Shown here one piece after another: positions 45,300-59,399 of a DNA stretch of 64,000 nucleotides. A program made the position numbers and the translations under genes. Source of the stretch: Pholiota molesta (Eukaryota; Basidiomycota; Agaricomycetes; Agaricales; Strophariaceae). The stretch lies in assembly GCA_014925825.1 (NCBI GenBank), contig JACGCK010000192.1, positions 20,761 to 84,760 on the forward strand. The letters are read 5' to 3'. Under the pieces are notes generated by a model. That model saw only the letters and a list, made by a program, of their open reading frames with translations, was not told the DNA's origin and did not search any database. The first letter of the stretch is position 1. Every line of letters begins with the position of its first letter.

Positions 45300-48200
45300 G
45301 CGGTAAGTAATTCTAACCGAAAGGATGACAGGAGGATTGTAGCGGGCGTGGTGCAAAATTTTGTCCTTGTTCGGTTCGACGTCGGAATGAATTCAGCTGA
45401 CTTCATAACCGAATAGCAAGAGGAATATTTACTGCAGGGTACAGTGAGTATGAAAGATCAGGTGAGTAAAGTCTGCAGCGTCCTTCAAATCGATAGGCCA
45501 ATATGTACATAAGTATGTACTTGCAGATATCCACTTGCGAGCGGGCTCCACAATTTCCATGATTTGCGCAGATTTTTCTCGACCCTGCTCACGCACTTCG
45601 TTATTAAGCCTGTTCTCGAGACTTGCATGAGCTTATAGTGATACTGGAATAATTGAATGGCTACTTCCTTCTCCATCTTAGAGGTGTATTGTATGACGAT
45701 GTAAAGGTGCTACCATATCCAAATTCTCTGTTTTATTCTCCACGGTAACTTTCACCACATATACTTCAATAGTATATAGTATATTCGCGTTGATTTATCT
45801 ACAGTCGGTTCTTACCCAAACAATTAGGCTGTATAGCCGAAGTGGAAGGACGTAAAAATGGGGATCGACTGAGTGTAGATGACTTACCGATACGAGAGCA
45901 CGCAGAATATAAGTCTGACGCGCTTCGCGGCGTCCTCACTAATGCTATTATGGGTTTACATTTACAATTCTACCAAAGTCATTTGTTACTCAAAAAACTG
46001 AGCGTCTTTGCCGTCAGTTTCCAACAATGACTTCAAGTTCTAACTCCTTCTGAGTGACTAATTGATATAAAATACATTTAAATATTCTTTACAAACCCTA
46101 TAATAACGGTTACTTACCTACACGTCTTTAGATATTGGGCGTGTTCGCATATCGCTCGTTAGGTGTTTGAGGGCAAGAGGCACGCGTTCAGTAACAAGAT
46201 TACAGAACACCAGATGAAAGATAAATTGAAGTTCAAAGTTCATTGAATAGCATGCACCGTCTAAATGCAACAAAGATGAACTTCTTCATCTACTAACTCT
46301 TGCACTACAAATTTCTCTCAAAATTCCTGATCTCATTCATTCTATCGCTATCAGGGTTACTTTCTGGCTTTTCATGATTGATAATTGAAAAGACAGGATA
46401 CCTTCACAAGTACTCCAGAACCTCAAATGTAAATCAAATATAGATATAGCTTCTATGTCAAATAAAGTGAATCGTATTCCGAATATCAGGAAAACCGCAC
46501 ACGCACGGCGATATCACAACATGCAGATGCACATATTATCACAGCGCCCAGCGCAGACAGTCTAAGGAATCTCCCACGAATACGACGCCCAAGTGATACT
46601 AGGAGTGAAAACTTGACTAGGTACTTCGCTCTGTCAAACGTCTTCTTTATAGCTCCAGAATATCTCACTGAGCGCCGCCCGAGAAGTTCGACAGATAGAT
46701 AGATGTTCTGGAAATAATAACGCACACATGGGGCTGTCCCTCCCAAACGAAGTAAGTTCGTCCTCGCAGCATGAGAGGCTTGCAGCGTTGCATTCTCAGA
46801 TCCAGAGAAAGAGAGGAATGATTTCGCTTGAACAAGCCCATGGGAGTGCACCGCGTTCTGGAATCATCTGGAACCATTCCTGCTGGTCGGGATTAAACAG
46901 CGCCGTTGGGGTGTGGGTGTGTACGCGAAACCTCCATCTCAAGCATCCATACCATACCAGATCCATACCCAAGACATAATGCGAAACGCGGTGAACGAAG
47001 CCCGTGAACACTCGCCTGGCGTAAATGTTTAGGCCAGGCTCCAGCACGCTCGAGGTATGTATGCCTGTCTGCATACTAGTAGCAGCACATCATCTGGTGT
47101 GTATGTACTATGCTGCACTGCGAAGTGCACATCGCGGGCATGAGGAACGAGACCGAGATTCGAACAGCGAGTGTGGCAGGCTATACAGCTGTGAGACGAG
47201 ACTGGCTTTGATGGTGGATACTGGGCAAGTGTCGAATGGGGCGAGCCCTACCCGGCCTGGAGATGTACTTATGTGGTTAATAAGTATATGATTGCCCACC
47301 GACCACGCTAGACCACGCTAGACCGTGCTGCAGTGACGATGGTGGCGGCAGATGGGGACGTGCGTGCGTCGTGCGAACTTGTCGTTCTGATAATTTCAGA
47401 GAGGAGGCTGTGCGCGTGGGAGTTCCGAAGCATGGGCCATCAAACAAGGGTAGATCGCAGTGTCTATTATTATCGTCACTAGCGCCCGCCTTGAATAAAG
47501 TGTGAAAGCTGGAGGAGGCTGTGCGGAGACATGATGAGCTCCATCTACATACCACAGACGCATGGTATGATATATACGATACAAAGTGCCGGTATATTGG
47601 TGTACTTACAGAGCAAGTACCTACATATCATTAACGGATGCTACGCCTATCATCATGGTGGAGACGCGGAAGGTTTGGGGGTCCGTTCAGCACGCACCTA
47701 TGCGGTGCGGTGGTGGGCTCACTCACTCCACCTTATTCCACGAATACATGTGGTATGTCAGCAACCGTTAATAACCCGCGCTTCTATTGATGTGAAAAGG
47801 ACGAGACGAGAAACTGCGCTGGAAATGGAGAACGCAAATGGACGTCACAGTGTGAGATGTGAATGAGCAGGCTATGAAGTATCATCTAGTATCATGGTAT
47901 ACCCGCACTGCAGCCGGTTTCCAGAACACGGGAGATGGAGAGCACGGGTTAGCAATACTTCTAACTTCCCGGAATGAGCTCGAGTGGGGCAGAGGGTTCA
48001 GGTGAAGCGTAAATATAGGCGATGACTCGGAAGGAAGAGCTTAGGCTCTGTTTATATGGGAAGAAGTTACTGTTATTTTCAAACCAACGTAGAGGTCCGG
48101 TGCTGGCCTTGGATTTAGATTACAGACCAAATTAGACGCGCGCGATTTAATTTTATCCTCACGCTCAAAGTTTGATTGGCACAAAGTATCCCCTATTATG

Positions 48201-50499
48201 GATACGAATATGAACCGCGTTACGGCCTATTCATTCCTGCAAACACGTTCGATGTCCACGCGACAAACGACGATGATAGGTTATCCTGACCGCAATACAA
48301 CATATCAGAAGCTTTTCCGTTTACACCGAATGCGTGCTCAGAATGAATGCGTGTTCGATTGAAGGCGCATGGACGCAGGTAGCTTATCTTGAATACATGT
48401 AAGCATGACTGGAAGAACGAAGCTAAATATAAGGATAGTTGCGCTCTGGCTGCTGCTACGGCAGTCACGGTCCATTGCCAAACAAGCGCCGACGTCGTCA
48501 CCGCACGTCTGTCAGGTATGGTAAGAATAAAGGCTGCGGCCCCTCGGCGGTTGGGATAGCGAGGCGTGATGTATGAAGCAAGAATGTAATATGCATCGTT
48601 CCTCCATCGCTATATATGAAGTAAACAAGGTTGCACGGGCGCCCAAACGCCTGTTCAGGCTCGTATATGAATTCTGCCGTGAGCGGACACACCCCGTCAG
48701 GGAGAGTGGTGTGCGAGGAAGGCAAGGCATGGGGCCATCTGGCGTCCGAGCATCACCGTGCTTCGGTTCCATGAACCATGCTAGCAGCTTGCTTGCTTGG
48801 GCAGAGCCTAGTCAGCGTACGTGGAACGGGGGAAGTGCGTGGTGTGTACGTATGGAAGCGCCGCTGGCAGCTGACCAGGCGGAGTGTGGTATAGGAGTAC
48901 ATCGGGTATAATTTTGCCGCGCGTTCCGTGATGCCGGTTAGCGGTGTCCGGGGACCGGCGTCTAAGGTATTGGCGCCAATGCTGCGGGGGTGTTCTGTGC
49001 CAGTCTTTCGGATCCGGGCATCCTTCCGCCTTAGCGGCTCGGCATCGTGTCCTATTTTAGAGAAGCGCCAGCGTCTCCATCCCGTCGTAGCGCCATGGCA
49101 TTTCCACTACGGGGTGCAATAGGCGCCATGTTGGCGCCATAATTCGATGGGTACTGCAACAGATTGTGATAATTTCATGTTATCTAGTTCTCTTTAGCTC
49201 TTAATCCTCCTGGCCTGTTTGACGTTTTTGATCCCTTATTTAGATCCATCTTTTATCAAAACTTCTGGCCATATATCATTCACACGGCCGCACTGTCGCA
49301 TCGTTCTATTTACCGCTCTCCCCTCATTGTGTGCGCACGTATTTCGATTTGACGTGACATTACATATGAGAAGTAAAATCCATATCAGTGTGTTCCCTTT
49401 TAGTCATCGATGACGGCTGTCTGTCGGAAATGGGCACATCTGACGCTGTATTCCACAGGCTCCCAGTCTGTCATATAGCGGCACATTGTTAACGCATGGC
49501 GTTAGATGGACGATGCTCAGAGTTGGGGTACATTTGGTGGGCGACAGCCCTCCTATGGACGCAAAGATCGTCGCATCCGGCCTATCCTCGAGATAGCAGT
49601 CGTGTATTGGCGTGGGCTGAGTGACAGAGGAAGGCCGGGTCGGTGACATGCTTCAAGCGCCGATTGGCGCCAAAAGTGGCAGTTTGCTCCCGGTGTTGAT
49701 ATTTACAATCAATGCATCACCTCGGTTTCTTGGAGCGTGTGATCATGTTGCGCTTGCCATCCCCAGCCATTGTTGCTGGCGACAAAAGGCAGTACAGTGG
49801 GCGCTGAGAACGGACAAGAACAGGGAGAGGCTGCGCTTGTCACGCTGCAGGGAACGTGAGAGGCGAAGAAAGGGTGTGGAGGAAGCATCGACAACACGAG
49901 GAGGAAATTTTACTGTGTGTCGGATTAAGGTCCGAAACAGATGGCGACGATAAACCGCGGCCAGCGCGAATTTTTCGTGTATCCGCCCATCCTCTCCGCT
50001 GGATGAGCAGTCAGCGCCTAATCAGGCGCCGAACAGCCATCCGTTTTTTGAGCGCTTAGGGATGACGACGGGGAGAGCAAAGGTGTGCTGATAAACGCCC
50101 AGGGTAAGGGGTGAGACAAAAAGGCCCGAAACGGGGGCACCTCACGGCGTCTGAAATTTGGGCCAGATGATCACAGCAAGTTTCTTACGTATCGATTCGA
50201 TTCTTCTTATTTTAGGCGCTTAATCACAGTCATCTCGATCGACAGAGGACACGTGCCTGCCACCTCAAATTCTCCAAAGAACGCATCGCATTCTCTTCCA
50301 CACTCCACCATCATCATTCTAGCGCTCGTTCCTCCCCCCTTCCCCTCCATGATAGGCTCCGTCGATGGCCCCGTCCCATGCCAGACACGCACGCTCCCCC
50401 TCCAAACCCATACCTGAGCAGGCCATGGCCCCAGCGGGCGACGTGGTGAGTCCTGTTCTGCGTCTCACCCACGGTGGCTGATCAAAAATTGCCGACACT
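45300..50499. other. Long gene-poor region
   Basis: No frame has a recognisable domain or convincing splice structure. A minus-strand frame at 45485-45676 (MEKEVAIQLFQYHYKL) is the only one with protein-like composition and is too short to call. Between 48970 and 49670 the palindrome TGGCGCCA or its core GGCGCC recurs (near 48973, 49122, 49133 and 49664). This may be relic-rich, silenced DNA. Confidence 0.4.
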
Positions 50500-52984
50500 C
50501 AGGTACCGACACCCTCGAGCGTCGAATCGCACCGGGCGCCTTTCACGACTCGGGACGAAAATACGACCCCCAAAATGCCAGTCGCGGACACGGACGCGAT
50601 CTTATCAATGATCACCAACTGGCTGAACGACGACCAGCGAGACTGTGGCATGCTGTGGATATACGGCCCCGGCGGCTCGGGGAAGTCGGCCATCGCGCAG
50701 ACGATATCCCAGCTCTGCTACGACGCGGAATGCTGGCGGCCTCGTTTTTCTTTGCCAAGGGCATCCCTGGGCTGAACACAGAAAAACACCTCATGGCGAC
50801 CATCGCCCACCAAATTTCACTATCCATCCCCGAAACCCGTCGCTACATAGCGCAAGCGTAGAGAGCGACCCCCGTATTTAGCGGTACCCTGGAGACCCAG
50901 CTCAACACCCTCATTGTGAACCCCCTATTGCAAGCGTATGCTGCGCTCGGAGATAAGCGCGGTGTCGCTAAGAGGTGGGCGCGGCTAATCGTCATTGATG
51001 GGCTTGATGAATGCCAGGGCGCCAATGTGCAACGCTACATCGTGCGGATACTGTCAACAGCGCTAATCCACAGGAAAGTTCCGTTGTTCATCTCGTGTCT
51101 AGTCGACCCGACCCCCCTATTCGTGATTCTTTCAATTCCTATGATCTTCGCGAACTCATCTACACCATCGTTCTCGACGAAACTTATCTTCCTGATGCCG
51201 AGATCAAGCGCTTTTTCTGGACGAATTCGAAAACATCAAACAGCACCACCCTTACGGACATACATCCCTGCCAATTGGCCATCATCTCAAATGATTCAAG
51301 CGCTCGTCAGCGTGCCGCGGGTCATTTCATATACGCCCACAATTATCAAATACGTTGACTCCCCCCAACATAGACCTGGAGCGTCTCGATGTGATCCTTC
51401 GGATACCGAATCCTGGGCGACCTCCCCTTCGCCGAACTCGACGCGCTATATCGCTGTTTTCGCGAACGTGCACAACATCAAGGGTGTCTGCGTATCCTCG
51501 GCGTTATCCTTTTTGCCCAGCGGCTATATTCGCGGGAATACAAACAACGAGCCGGAGCTTCCTATTCCTGTGACTGACCCGCGCTTTCTGGAAGAACTTC
51601 TCTCGCTCAATCGGGGTGATGTTTCGTTTATTCTCAGCGACCTCCATTCAATCCTCAACGTCCCGGACGCGCGGAGAAGCAGTACCGCCTCGCCCTCCAG
51701 AGCGGGCGATAACGGTATTCGCATCCTGCACAGCTCGCTTATCGATTTCCTGACTGATCGGTCACGCGCGGGAGGTACTTCATCAACTCCGTCAAAGTGC
51801 ACGCTGAGCTCGCACGCGCGTGTGCGCGGAACTTGCTTTCCGGTAAGCGCCCGTGCTTCGTGCTTCCCTATGGGAACACGAACCACCAAAAAATAAAAGT
51901 AACATCCAAATCTAACGCACCCCGGCTTTTCTGTTTACCCGCAGGCCACAAGTATGTGCACCAGTACGCGGGCCAGGCCCTCGTTACGCATTGCCGGTAC
52001 TCCGTGCTCACGCAGGAGCTGATGTCGGATCTGCTGCACTTCGATATCGCGACGTGGCTGACGACGTGCAAGACGTGGAACGACGGCGGCGGGCCTTTCG
52101 ACCAGGCGTGGCTGGAACTCCGCACTTGTTCCAATGGTTCAAATCACTCGTGCGTGTCTTTTTTTGCTTACGCTTCCATTGCTTCGCTTCGCTCGGAAAG
52201 GCCTTCGACTCCACTTCTTTTCACTCGTCGCCCTGGTCCACCGCATCTAATCTAATCTGTCGTTCGCAGACCTACCCTGCGCCTGAAAAGGACCTGTCCG
52301 ATCTGCACATGCGCGCCTGGGACCAATACCTGCACGCCGAGCTCACGCACTACTTCGCGGACGACTGCCTCACCGCCTGCTCACCTTCGTCACGTACCCG
52401 AACCTGCTGTGGGACTGGATCCACGTGTGGCCGCTGCTGGGCCTCGCGGCGCAGCCGGACGCGCTGCAGGCGGAGGCGCGCGACCGCGCGGGGCTGCACC
52501 TGACGGGGCTGAAGCAGGTGTTCGACGCGTACCGGCATATGTTGGCGCAGTTCCTCACGGACCGCACGCGCTCGGGGAGCACCACCTGAAGGACGGCATT
52601 ATACGGACGTGGCAATAAGGATGGCGCGGTACCTGTGCGAGCCAAGAAACCGTGCGTTCTGCTTTCCGTTCCTCATGTTTGTTTCTGGCTGAGCCGCATG
52701 TTATTTTAGTGGAAAGCTATACCAGTACAAGCTGCCGCCGGAGTGGACGTGGTATCGCGAAGGCCACGACGATAAGATGTTCCGGGAGAAGAAGGCGAAG
52801 GAGACGTTCCAGGCCGGGCTTCAGTATTTCCCTTTCTTCCTCGAGCATTCGGAGCCCAACGAGGAGCTGGTCGCGTATCTGGAATCGAACAAGCTGGATC
52901 CTATTCGTGCGCAGAGTTACCGCGTCTGGCGTGGGCGGAGGATAAGACGAAGGTCGAGCAGACTATCGAGAGCTATCTTCAAGT
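50500..52984 (+). pseudogene. NACHT-type P-loop NTPase relic
   Basis: Walker A GPGGSGKSAIAQTI is at about 50665-50710, followed by SQLCYDAE. The continuation MLAASFFFAKGIPGLNTEKH is in another frame (shift near 50733), then AYAALGDKRGVAKRWARLIVIDGLDECQG with Walker B near 51000 in yet another frame. Further shifts occur near 50861 and 51090. Downstream pieces (GHKYVHQYAGQALVTHCRYS; LHMRAWDQYLHAELTHYF; KLPPEWTWYREGHDDKMF) look like the helical C-terminal part of agaricomycete NACHT proteins, some separated by plausible introns. NACHT NTPases act in NLR-like immune or incompatibility signalling. The shifts between Walker A and B are not explained by introns, so I call it a pseudogene. Confidence 0.7.
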
Positions 52985-55533
52985 ACGTTTTTTTTCTTTC
53001 GCTTTGAGTATGGGCCGCATATCCTAACGCGTCTGCAGAAATGTAAATCAATACTACCGACGTTGCCGCCCAGCGAACCCTCATAACATTAGCTTTTGTT
53101 CGCGCTATTTCGAACGCTTTCTTAGATCTCTGCCTCTTTTTTCTAACTTACGAGCTATGCATGACGTTTTTGCGCTATAGTTCGTTCGCCCTATCTCTAC
53201 CATCACGCTCTACCCTTCGCTCTGCTGATTTTTTCTCCATCGAGACGTTTGCTTCTTGATTGTATTAAGTACCTATTAGCTAGATAAGCTCCATCGGTAT
53301 AATGACGAACTAATAATGAGTCATGGATGCGGTATTACCGTGCACACTGCAGATGTGAGCATCCCAGAGGTGTCCTACTCTGGGCACCCTCGTTTCTCCC
53401 ATGACTTGACAGCACGCGTTCGTTGATATTGCATCCATCGTTGAAGCTTAGACTTTGAAGGTTAACTCGGCATAACCATAAAGTATGTGCATAGGCTACC
53501 GAGGTTGCTGGCAGATGGATAGTACTATGTACCTGTTACCTGTCAATTCTGATTAGGTGTACTTACTTAGTGGCACGATTGCAAACATAGGTATTCACAG
53601 GCTAAGTATTCAAGTGTGGCATTGGGCGGCAATCCGTCACTTGCGGTGGGACACACTATTTGAAGCATGACGCCACTATGGTGAATATAAAATACCCGCG
53701 ATGCGATCCAGTCTCAGTGGGGTGTGAGTGGCACTACGCTGTGTATGTGCAAAGGCTCAAAGCACAGTATTTTTAATCTGGCCTGTGAGTGTGCTTAGGA
53801 CGAAGATATATGTATAGGAAGGCCTAGGAAGGCTTCTCACTCGAGCTGATTGTTCCATGTCAAATTTCAAATGAGCGATATTTAAATAAACACAGCCCTG
53901 CGGTATCACGCAGCACAGCATCCACATGTTTCGTGGTAGATTCGTGTGGCGCCCGCTTGTCATTTAGGCTCAGCTCAGCTTAGGCGCTTAACAGTGAGGA
54001 ACGTGAAGGGCGCAGATCAGTTTCGCGTCTGTTGGTGTTCTCGGGCGATATCCCAGCCTGACCGCGCTAAGAAGAGCTCAGCCACATTTCCAGTATCAGA
54101 GCGATATAGATAGTCTCATGGGCAACGTCTGATATTTATATAGACTTGTATCAGTGTGTGATTAGGCACTTTAGCCGCGGATTCAGAGAGATAAACCGAT
54201 TGAGTGTATAGTACGCACTACCTGGGGGCCTTACTTCCAGCTACTTCCCACAAGGTGTCTCTCATGGGAAGCTGAGGTGTATCAGCGGGTAAATAAATCA
54301 ATTATGACGGTATCTTTGGTACCACCTGAGTTAAATCCGCACGCAGAAGTTAGAGCGCTTATCCGCGGGTTCCGTCGCCTGATACGTGGCGCTAATGGCC
54401 CTAATCGCGATCAGATAATGATTTGTTGATCTTCGACGATGAATGCTACAAGCGCTGGCAATGCGGCTCATAAGAGAGTAGTACTGAGCAAGAACGCCTC
54501 GTAGATATGATGATACTCATCGATAACGGCTGTGCCATAAATAGATGCAATAGCCAGCGTGATTGCAGCGCGATTTGTTTTAACGCCCGACTGACTTCGT
54601 GATGGCGAGATGTGGCGAGATGTCAAGGCTTTTGGGACGGTCCTGAGAAGTACGCTGGGTCATGGGATTATCCAAATGGACCATGCATCCTGGGCCCAAT
54701 ACAGATTTGAGTACATCGCACCCTTGCCTGTATGTTTTGGAAGAGCCCTCGCCGTATCTCTTATGCGTCCTGACCGTTGAGGCGTGGTTGACGATCAATA
54801 ATTGATTTGCAGATCACTCTTCTCTGCAAGCATTTCGCGGAATTAATCCCATGTCACAGTAGCGCGGTGTCTATGTGATGTAGTTTAATTTTATGAGCTA
54901 GAGTCGAAGATGAAGCCCACGCAGCAGTAGGCATGTTTTGGTGAAATACCCTCATGTTTGCGAGTACATAGACTTCCCCAAGCTTAGTCCATAGCGGGTG
55001 AATATATTGCGCTGTGTGCTCCGTCAAAATGGGTGTACAGTACATGGTAATGCATATGCATGGCTTCGTTTGGGGTTCTCCGAGTAGACAGGTTTTCGAA
55101 AGCAAGTTTGATATTCTACGGAGCTAGGTTCATCTTGAAACGTTGATAGCTCACTCAGTCACGTCTGTGGTAACTTTGATAGGCCAGAATAACTCTTTGA
55201 AGGGTACTATAAAGAAATAATATCGACCTGGAATATCTTCACAAGAGTTCGGATACCAGTGCTAGAGTCAAAAAATAACTCCCAGCGCGTAGAGCGAAAG
55301 GCAGAAATTTTGCAAAGTATACTGGATCTCGCAGCATATTTATTTTATTTTCAAGATATTTCTGACCTTAATCGATTCATTGCGAAAAAATGAATAGTAG
55401 TCGGAGACTGAACTGCCTCAAAACGTTGAATCAATGACGCTGCATTTTTGCTATGTCTATTTCTTTTTGTCAGTCGACATTCTATGTACATCATTGTAGT
55501 CAAGTAAAAAAATTGGAACGGGATGACCTCGCC
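52985..55533. other. Gene-poor region
   Basis: No supported gene, RNA or mobile element. Local AT-rich stretches, short frames only. Confidence 0.4.
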
Positions 55534-56190
55534 TCAAAGTGCATCAGCACTCGATGTTCGTCCGCGAGTCATGATGACTGAATCCGAACTCGCCACTGGA
55601 CTCGTAGTACTCAGTTGGTGCAATGCTAGCTTCCCGTTGGCAAGTATGACCATGAGAATTAGCATGTGTAATACTCTGGGTGGCCACCCAGGCAGCAACG
55701 TTCCAACCATCTTCAGATGCTGCAGGCACGAAATGTGAACTTGGACCTGTTTTGTGAGCACCGTCATCCTCTTCTTGCACGCTTGTAGTATCCGAGTGGC
55801 TGGGGCCGGTCTGTTTTTGTCGGAGGTTAGAGTTTTGGTCTCCGTAAACGAAGCAGACTCTGGCGCAGAGAAGAGTGAGTTGTGCGAAGCTTGAGGGTAG
55901 CATTTAATAGTGCCGTTGCGTGCCAATGCAAGGAAACCATGCGCTGCATCGTAGAGATTGCTTCCTGCAATCGTCGGAGGTGGGTACACGTGTAAGTCAT
56001 ATATGGATGGTATTACCGGACTGTGGACAATAGGGTACTTTGGTATGGTATCCAAAGATTGTGTCAACGCGATGGAGTCGGTGGTTATTCGAATCTCGGG
56101 CCGTTTGGTGGCCTGAGACGGAGCATATGGCTGCAACGTTGGTTCAACGATTTCCGGTAAGCTGGAATTATGTGTCGTGTTTCTAGCCAT
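55534..56190 (-). CDS. Hypothetical protein, doubtful
   Basis: An uninterrupted minus-strand frame of 218 codons from the ATG at 56190 (MARNTTHNSSLPEIVEPTLQ), extendable to an ATG at 56271. The first half has protein-like composition (VIPSIYDLHVYPPPTIAGS). In the second half an overlapping frame (QTGPSHSDTTSVQEEDD, ending YYESSGEFGFSHHD) looks equally or more protein-like, which suggests a frameshift near 55800 or that neither is real. No domain is recognised. Confidence 0.3.
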   Translation of the reverse strand: MARNTTHNSSLPEIVEPTLQPYAPSQATKRPEIRITTDSIALTQSLDTIPKYPIVHSPVIPSIYDLHVYPPPTIAGSNLYDAAHGFLALARNGTIKCYPQASHNSLFSAPESASFTETKTLTSDKNRPAPATRILQACKKRMTVLTKQVQVHISCLQHLKMVGTLLPGWPPRVLHMLILMVILANGKLALHQLSTTSPVASSDSVIMTRGRTSSADAL

Positions 56191-56271
56191 GGTGGGTTGG
56201 TCGGAGAGCGATTGTAGTGATCGGGCTTGCTTGTCGAGGTTAAGATGTGTGGAACATAGCGCATAGATCAC

Positions 56272-58172
56272 CGGTAGTCATACCTTTCGACAAAGCGTCT
56301 CTTTCCAAATATTACTGAGCCACATTTTAACATTTTGTTGCGAAATTGCAGTCAGTAAGTTATAAATATGGTAAATAGGCGCTTGCTGAGGGCTGGGGGC
56401 TACCATTTTTGGACAACTATAAGGCGCTACCGCTGCATCTTGCGCACGGAGAATCAATGCCACTTGGCGACGAGCATAGAGCATCTATGTATTCTCAAGC
56501 CACTATGGGCCCGAGCCAACCCTTGGGCTTGGCAACAGGTGCATTTCTGAACTATGCTGTGCTTCAAAGTATTTTTAATTGTCATTTATGGCGAGCTTGG
56601 CTTGTCACGTGAGAGTCGTCAGGCGTTCCATCATGGGCGCTTACTAGGCGCTTGTTCTTTTGTTCTCGATATAACGATCACTACAATATAGTAAAATCAG
56701 CGAAACGTCGCCAAGGGGTATATTTTACATGAGTATTTTCGTTTGAACGCACTCTGCCGATGTAATCCCGAAACCCATACATTCTAACATGGACAGCACG
56801 AGTCCGAAATTCCCAAACCATAAGTAGAATGTGTTTCAGTATTTTAGTTTTATGCCTGACTGATGGACCTAAATCAAACAATCAAAGATCAAAATTACCT
56901 CAAGTTGCTTCCATCCCAGTCAATGGAAATATGGTCCTCCAAGCGTCCGGCGAGACAATGCGCATTGCGCTTTCCTACCTAATATGGGCATGGATGACAA
57001 AAATTTCTGGCTGATAGTCTTGTCCATTGCGGGCGGAATCTGGAATCGTCTCCGTCGCCTTCGTCATGATACATGTGTTGGGCAAGCGTCCTGCAATGAC
57101 ATCGCGGGGCGAAGCACGATAAACAATCCCACACTATTTCTGTGCCACAACAGTCGCGGCGATGCAAAATCAAATTTAGAAGTGGGATTCGCCGTGGCAG
57201 GGCGTCACGTTAAAATTAGAGTTCATCATCAAGACAATCGCGTCCAAGTCAATGTTTCTCTCAAACGCGAACCCCAGAACGTTGCGAACATTGCTACTTA
57301 CTCCAACTCCAACATCTGAGTCTTCGGCTGATTTTTGATAACACGGCGGTAATGAATCCCACTCCCTACTGACTAGAGCTCTTCTGATCAGCGATATGTT
57401 GATCATCAAAGATAGGAAGCCATCGCTCTGAAACCATCGACTTCGGATAGGCGACACAGTAACAATTACCCTTCTATAATTAGAGATAGATAACCTATTT
57501 ACATTTAATTGTCGCTCCCCTTCCTGTATCTTTCTTTCGCCGTGCATATAACAATCAAGAATTCAACGTTCGATATTACCCACGGATGCCTTTATGGACT
57601 GCTTACACATACGCAGATAGCTTTCTCTATATCTCGACCGCTTTCAGGTGAAGGACATCGATGATACTGGCCAGGTCTAGCCTTCTATAAATACCTCTCA
57701 CGAAATACGAACATAAAAATAAGTGGCGATGGAAGCTTCACGGGTTTCAAGGGCTATGGTGCACATGAACTCCAAGGATAAATCTTATTCTTATTAATAT
57801 TTCACTCGAAATCCATAGAATGGCTCTTGAATGGGTAGCATTAAAATCGTCATTTTTACATATATTTATGATTCGCAAGGTGGATGGTCGATGCGAAGTT
57901 TGAATCAGGAGACAGAAAGCATCCAAGAGACAGAAGTATTCCAACTTCTTCTGTCTAAATAGACGAGACGCCATCCATGGCTCTTCTTTATGTCGACGTG
58001 TGAGAACGTCATGGAGCCATAAGCAACTACAAAATTAGACATTGGCCAACATGACCACTCGCGAGCATTCGCATCTTGGCAATAACTTCCCAGTCTGTTC
58101 CCATCTTTACTTTATTAAGTTGGAAGCTCTACAAACGATGTCCCCACAAGGCCACTACCCCATCTTGCCAAT
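56272..58172. other. Intergenic, no gene supported
   Basis: Short frames only. The right end is the presumed promoter of the gene starting at 58173. Confidence 0.4.
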
Positions 58173-59399
58173 ATGTCTGACTTGAACTCTACATCGCTGC
58201 CAAACCCAGATACTCCGTTGGCGTTCCTTCCTCCGGAAGCAGCGTATCAAAGTTCGGTCGCGGTTTACGTCCTTGCAGGATCTTTTGGTGTTAGATCGAA
58301 TGTTAACTCTACCGATTGTATACCTAACTGATATTTTTGCTACCTCTAGGTATTGCTTTGGGATATCTTAGACAACGTGCTATCCGATTACAACTTCTTG
58401 TTCAGAAGTCGCATTACACTTCCAACTGTGGTGTATTTCATATCGCGGTAGGTCCATTTGACTATACCCAATTTTAATGTCGCGTTCTTATTAAGTTATC
58501 TGTACAGAATTGCGTCGTTAGCCTATGTAATAGGCGCCGCCATTTTCCAAAGTTCGTAATTCATACGATTCTCGCAGGTCCTGGTCAATTAACTTCTTCT
58601 GCGTCTTTTACATCAGCCGCTCCGATCAATAATTGCTCTGGAGGAGAAACTATCCCGGATATCTTCTATCCAGTATCCCTCAGCGGCAGCGCGCTCCTAT
58701 TTTTCTTCCGCCTGAGAGCCATCTACATGGGCGAGCGTCTCGTCATCAGCTTTTTCTTCATCCTTTGGCTTGGCGTACTGGCCTGCACGATGTTGATCCC
58801 CATCACCGTCCAAGGGGCGCATATTGGACAAACGCGGTACTGCGAGGACGCCAGTGTTCCGAGTTTCGCGTTTGCTGCGATATTTGCACCGTTGATTCAT
58901 GATACCCTCGTCTTCTTTGCGATTACATGGCGTTTGGCGCAGAATTCGCATGTCAACATGACATTTAAGGACGGGATCAAGGTCGCGCTCTTCGGAAAAT
59001 ATCTCCCTGCATTTACGAGGGGTATGTTAATCGATGGACAGCGCTATTATTTGTAGGTCGGGTCGTTGTTTGTTGGGATTCAGATTTTACGCTGAATCTT
59101 TACATCCTCAGGCTTACCTTGATATCCACTTGGCCACTGTCATCCTGGCCTTCGATAATTCGGTATCAACGCCCATGAGGTCAATGTCTTCGGCTCTCAA
59201 CCTCGTCCTCACAAATATTATGGCCTGTCGCGTCTATAGAAAAACAAAGAACGGATTGATTCCGACATCAGAGAGCGTCTCGACGAGCGACGCCAAAGGT
59301 CAGCTTTGTCCTTCATTGTCTTCGGCCATAAGCCCGCGAGGGGCTCCAGACACACAGAGGACATCTCGCAAAGCGAAATGGGGATGGTGGCCAATTTAG
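58173..59399 (+). pseudogene. DUF6533-type multi-pass membrane protein, probably frameshifted
   Basis: Exon 1 (58173-58289) and exon 2 (58350-58447) give VLLWDILDNVLSDYNFLF and RITLPTVVYFISR, the hallmark of the DUF6533 family found at the N-terminus of agaricomycete 7-TM proteins. Exon 3 (58508-58551) continues IASLAYVIGAAIFQ. A long exon from about 58616 has APINNC-like and LLFFFRLRAIYM segments, then ISFFFILWLGVLACTMLIPI and FAFAAIFAPLIHDTLVFFAITWRL. I could not find a splice pair around 58552-58616 that keeps the frame, and a second shift seems needed near 59130 before the final stretch LNLVLTNIMACRVYRKTKNG. So it is either recently broken or has base errors. Function of the family is unknown. 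Confidence 0.62.
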
